DNA from: Odontocerum albicorne
Lineage: Eukaryota > Arthropoda > Insecta > Trichoptera > Odontoceridae
NCBI GenBank assembly: GCA_949825065.1
Contig: OX463842.1
Coordinates: 8,591,716 to 8,655,715 of the forward strand
DNA: 64,000 nucleotides
Direction: 5' to 3'
The notes beneath the pieces were generated by a model that had not been told where the DNA came from, made no database searches, and worked only from the letters and a program-made list of their open reading frames with translations. A program made the translations under genes and the position numbers. Positions 62,331 through 64,000 of this stretch are shown here, in pieces. Every line of letters begins with the position of its first letter. Within the stretch, counting starts at the first letter, position 1.

Positions 62331-62875
62331 CTAGCCGAGTAGTTTCCTTAATTATTTCACCGATAGCTGTTGTAAAAATGAATTTGTTTTATTATATGAA
62401 AAGTACACAAAATAGCGTGATCAGGACGCAACGTGCTTAATGAAAGGCCCCACTGGGCACCGATAAATCTCCTGGCCTCTGTTCCCGTCGGTTTTATTCC
62501 AAGTACATATTTACAGACCTTGTTCTTAACTACTGTGCTTTTGTGATTGAAATAATCAATAATTTTAAACAGTCAAAAGTTTAATAAAATAATTAATAAT
62601 TTTAAACAGTCAAAAGTTTTAAACAAGCAAAACCTGTAATTAATTACATCAATTTAAAAAAAATTGTCTATGACACAAAACAATTATAAAAGAACATTTT
62701 GCATAGCGCGGTTTAGACAACAGACTCTCTTCAAATGCGATCTAAATCGGGATTTGAGCTCACTATATTGGCATAATAAAACTATTACAACATAAATATG
62801 TACTTAAGTTGAGTGTAAGGATAGGAAGGTGGTAACTGCGTTAGGCCCTTTACTGTATCTACATACATTTAGAAA
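62331..62875. other. No gene; contains a 32-bp direct repeat
   Basis: 'aataattttaaacagtcaaa' is repeated at 62551 and 62590. 62816-62834 carries 'gtaaggataggaaggtggt', also found at about 19463-19481 (reverse) and, as a variant, near 39920-39938. The rest is AT-rich. Confidence 0.4.
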
Positions 62876-62879
62876 AAAC

Positions 62880-62950
62880 ATATTTGGTTAATAAAGAAAG
62901 ACAGAAAACTTAACAAAGGAAGACGGCCTACGAAGAAACCTTTCCAAAAT
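62880..62950 (+). pseudogene. LINE-A scrap
   Basis: 'aaggaagacggcctacgaag' followed by 'aaacctttccaaaatatgg' resembles the RGRPRK...DQV tail region of LINE-A. Very short. Confidence 0.35.
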
Positions 62951-63540
62951 ATGGTAGTAACACATTTGGCTCTATATTATGTAGTTTACTATATATGTGT
63001 AGTCTTCATATATAAATCCACGTCTCAGTATCAACAATGGCAAACGTGCTGTCATAATATCCCACCCTATTGGATCGATTCGGAACAATCAATTTATTCG
63101 ATCAAGACAAAATCAACCTCAAAATTCTACTCCTCTATGAAGAAAATAAATATTGGAGGTGTGACACCTCCATATTTAAGGGGATTAATACAAAAAGAAA
63201 AAAGTTTGAATTTTAGGTTAAATAATCTTATATTCAATTTATTGATGATTTCATACCTCGACATTAGATTCCTAAAAACATACAATTTTCAGTAATAGAA
63301 TTCAGACTAGAATAGAATTCTACTTTCAGTACATTGTTCTATCCTATGCTACCCTTCAACAAAACCGAATTTGTGATTCGGGCATATTAAATAGCGTTCC
63401 TGATACTGGAGCGAAGGCAAATTGGTTTTCGTCTCAGTCATCGAACCCTCGGCTTTAGAATCACAGGAATAGACACAAAACTCGGGGTTCGTCATTAGAC
63501 ATGTTGGTAACATGACTACATATGAAAAGACAACAACACA
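62951..63540. other. No recognisable gene
   Basis: A 114-codon plus ORF (62951-63295) has no recognisable domain and Tyr/Ile/Asn-rich composition. Probably chance. Confidence 0.35.
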
Positions 63541-63668
63541 CTAACACGACAATATTAAACAAATCGGCACACTTCAGAAAATATACGGTGCATGAAAGCA
63601 TTAATGTAATATTGTGCAACACTATTTTTTTTACTTAAAACAAAGATAATACATGAAACAGAATGATA

Positions 63669-63772
63669 ATGGAACAACCTGTCTTCCACTAAAAGCTAAG
63701 ATTCAGGAAACGCCCGAGAAAGATCCTCCTGAAGTCAATAATATCCATATTAAAAGTATAAACCAAACATAA
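63669..63772 (+). pseudogene. Second copy of the 8307 small ORF, frame broken
   Basis: It starts ATGGAACAACCTGTC like 8307, then an indel shifts the frame. In the restored frame the residues AKIQETPEKDPPEVNNIHIK parallel PKIEEMSEKDSSEPNNINIK. It ends at TAA 63770-63772, before the second half of the longer copy. Confidence 0.45.
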
Positions 63773-63779
63773 GGTTTCC

Positions 63780-64000
63780 TGATCGCCGCATTCTAACGAT
63801 CGATAGATAAATATTATAAAAACATTATTTCTGTTATGTATTTTATGATGTGTACATACGAGTACATGATGTCACTTATTTTATTAGTGCGCAAAATATT
63901 TCTTTTACTGTAGCGTCATATGTAGGGACAGAACTAGGTGATTTAGCGCCCGGGGCAGTAAAAAAACATGCATCCTATACATAATACACTTTCGTGGCCT
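63780..64000. other. No recognisable gene
   Basis: AT-rich window end; nothing recognised. Confidence 0.35.

Overview
The window looks like repeat-choked, non-coding nuclear DNA of an invertebrate, most likely an arthropod and plausibly an insect. It is strongly AT-rich. It has no operons and no long uninterrupted host ORFs. Most of what can be recognised is debris of eukaryotic transposons: several LINE clades, Penelope-like elements, mariner/pogo, PIF/Harbinger-like, TTAA-target (piggyBac-type) and tRNA-derived SINEs. Species cannot be read from the sequence. I found no convincing host gene, rRNA or functional tRNA gene. Every long ORF with a recognisable domain belongs to a mobile element, and nearly all are 5'-truncated, frameshifted or stop-interrupted. 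Family letters (LINE-A to LINE-F, SINE-1, SINE-2, repeats C, D and E, MITE-1) are local labels defined here by cross-comparison within the window.

Layout. 1-7 kb: LINE-B, LINE-D and LINE-A tails, a family-2 foldback, a TTAA MITE, a 157-bp TA-target MITE (MITE-1) and two minisatellites. 7-14 kb: LINE-E with a well-preserved C-terminal domain (10.2-10.9 kb), a small ORF that recurs at 63.7 kb, a 34-bp minisatellite array (11.7-12.6 kb) and a 139-bp TA microsatellite. 14-19 kb: a Penelope-like copy, a mariner MITE and three Penelope-derived foldbacks. 20-31 kb: LINE-F, a mariner N-terminal fragment, a TTAA element, LINE-A, SINE-1 copies and another Penelope copy. 34.3-36.5 kb: a Penelope foldback running directly into a 1.7-kb satellite made of the element's own terminal sequence. 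39-41.4 kb: the best Penelope GIY-YIG ORF (229 codons), a complete non-autonomous pogo-like element and a mariner-type transposase C-terminus. 44-51.5 kb: LINE-D, LINE-C, LINE-B and LINE-A, two PIF/Harbinger-like elements with a MADF-like exon, and a three-deep nested insertion. 52-64 kb: foldbacks, LINE-F with reverse-transcriptase motifs, SINEs, LINE-C and a SINE interrupted by a TTAA element carrying a near-perfect hairpin.

How the pieces work together. The SINE-1 copies share their 3' tail with LINE-E, which would let LINE-E machinery mobilise them. Penelope-like elements supply GIY-YIG/RT coding remnants, short head-to-head foldbacks whose arms carry a hammerhead-ribozyme-like core, and a satellite array grown from one element end. 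Several insertions can be compared with an empty copy of the target repeat inside the same window. These comparisons fix the target-site duplications (TA, TAA, TTAA and a 6-bp LINE duplication) and the order of insertion.
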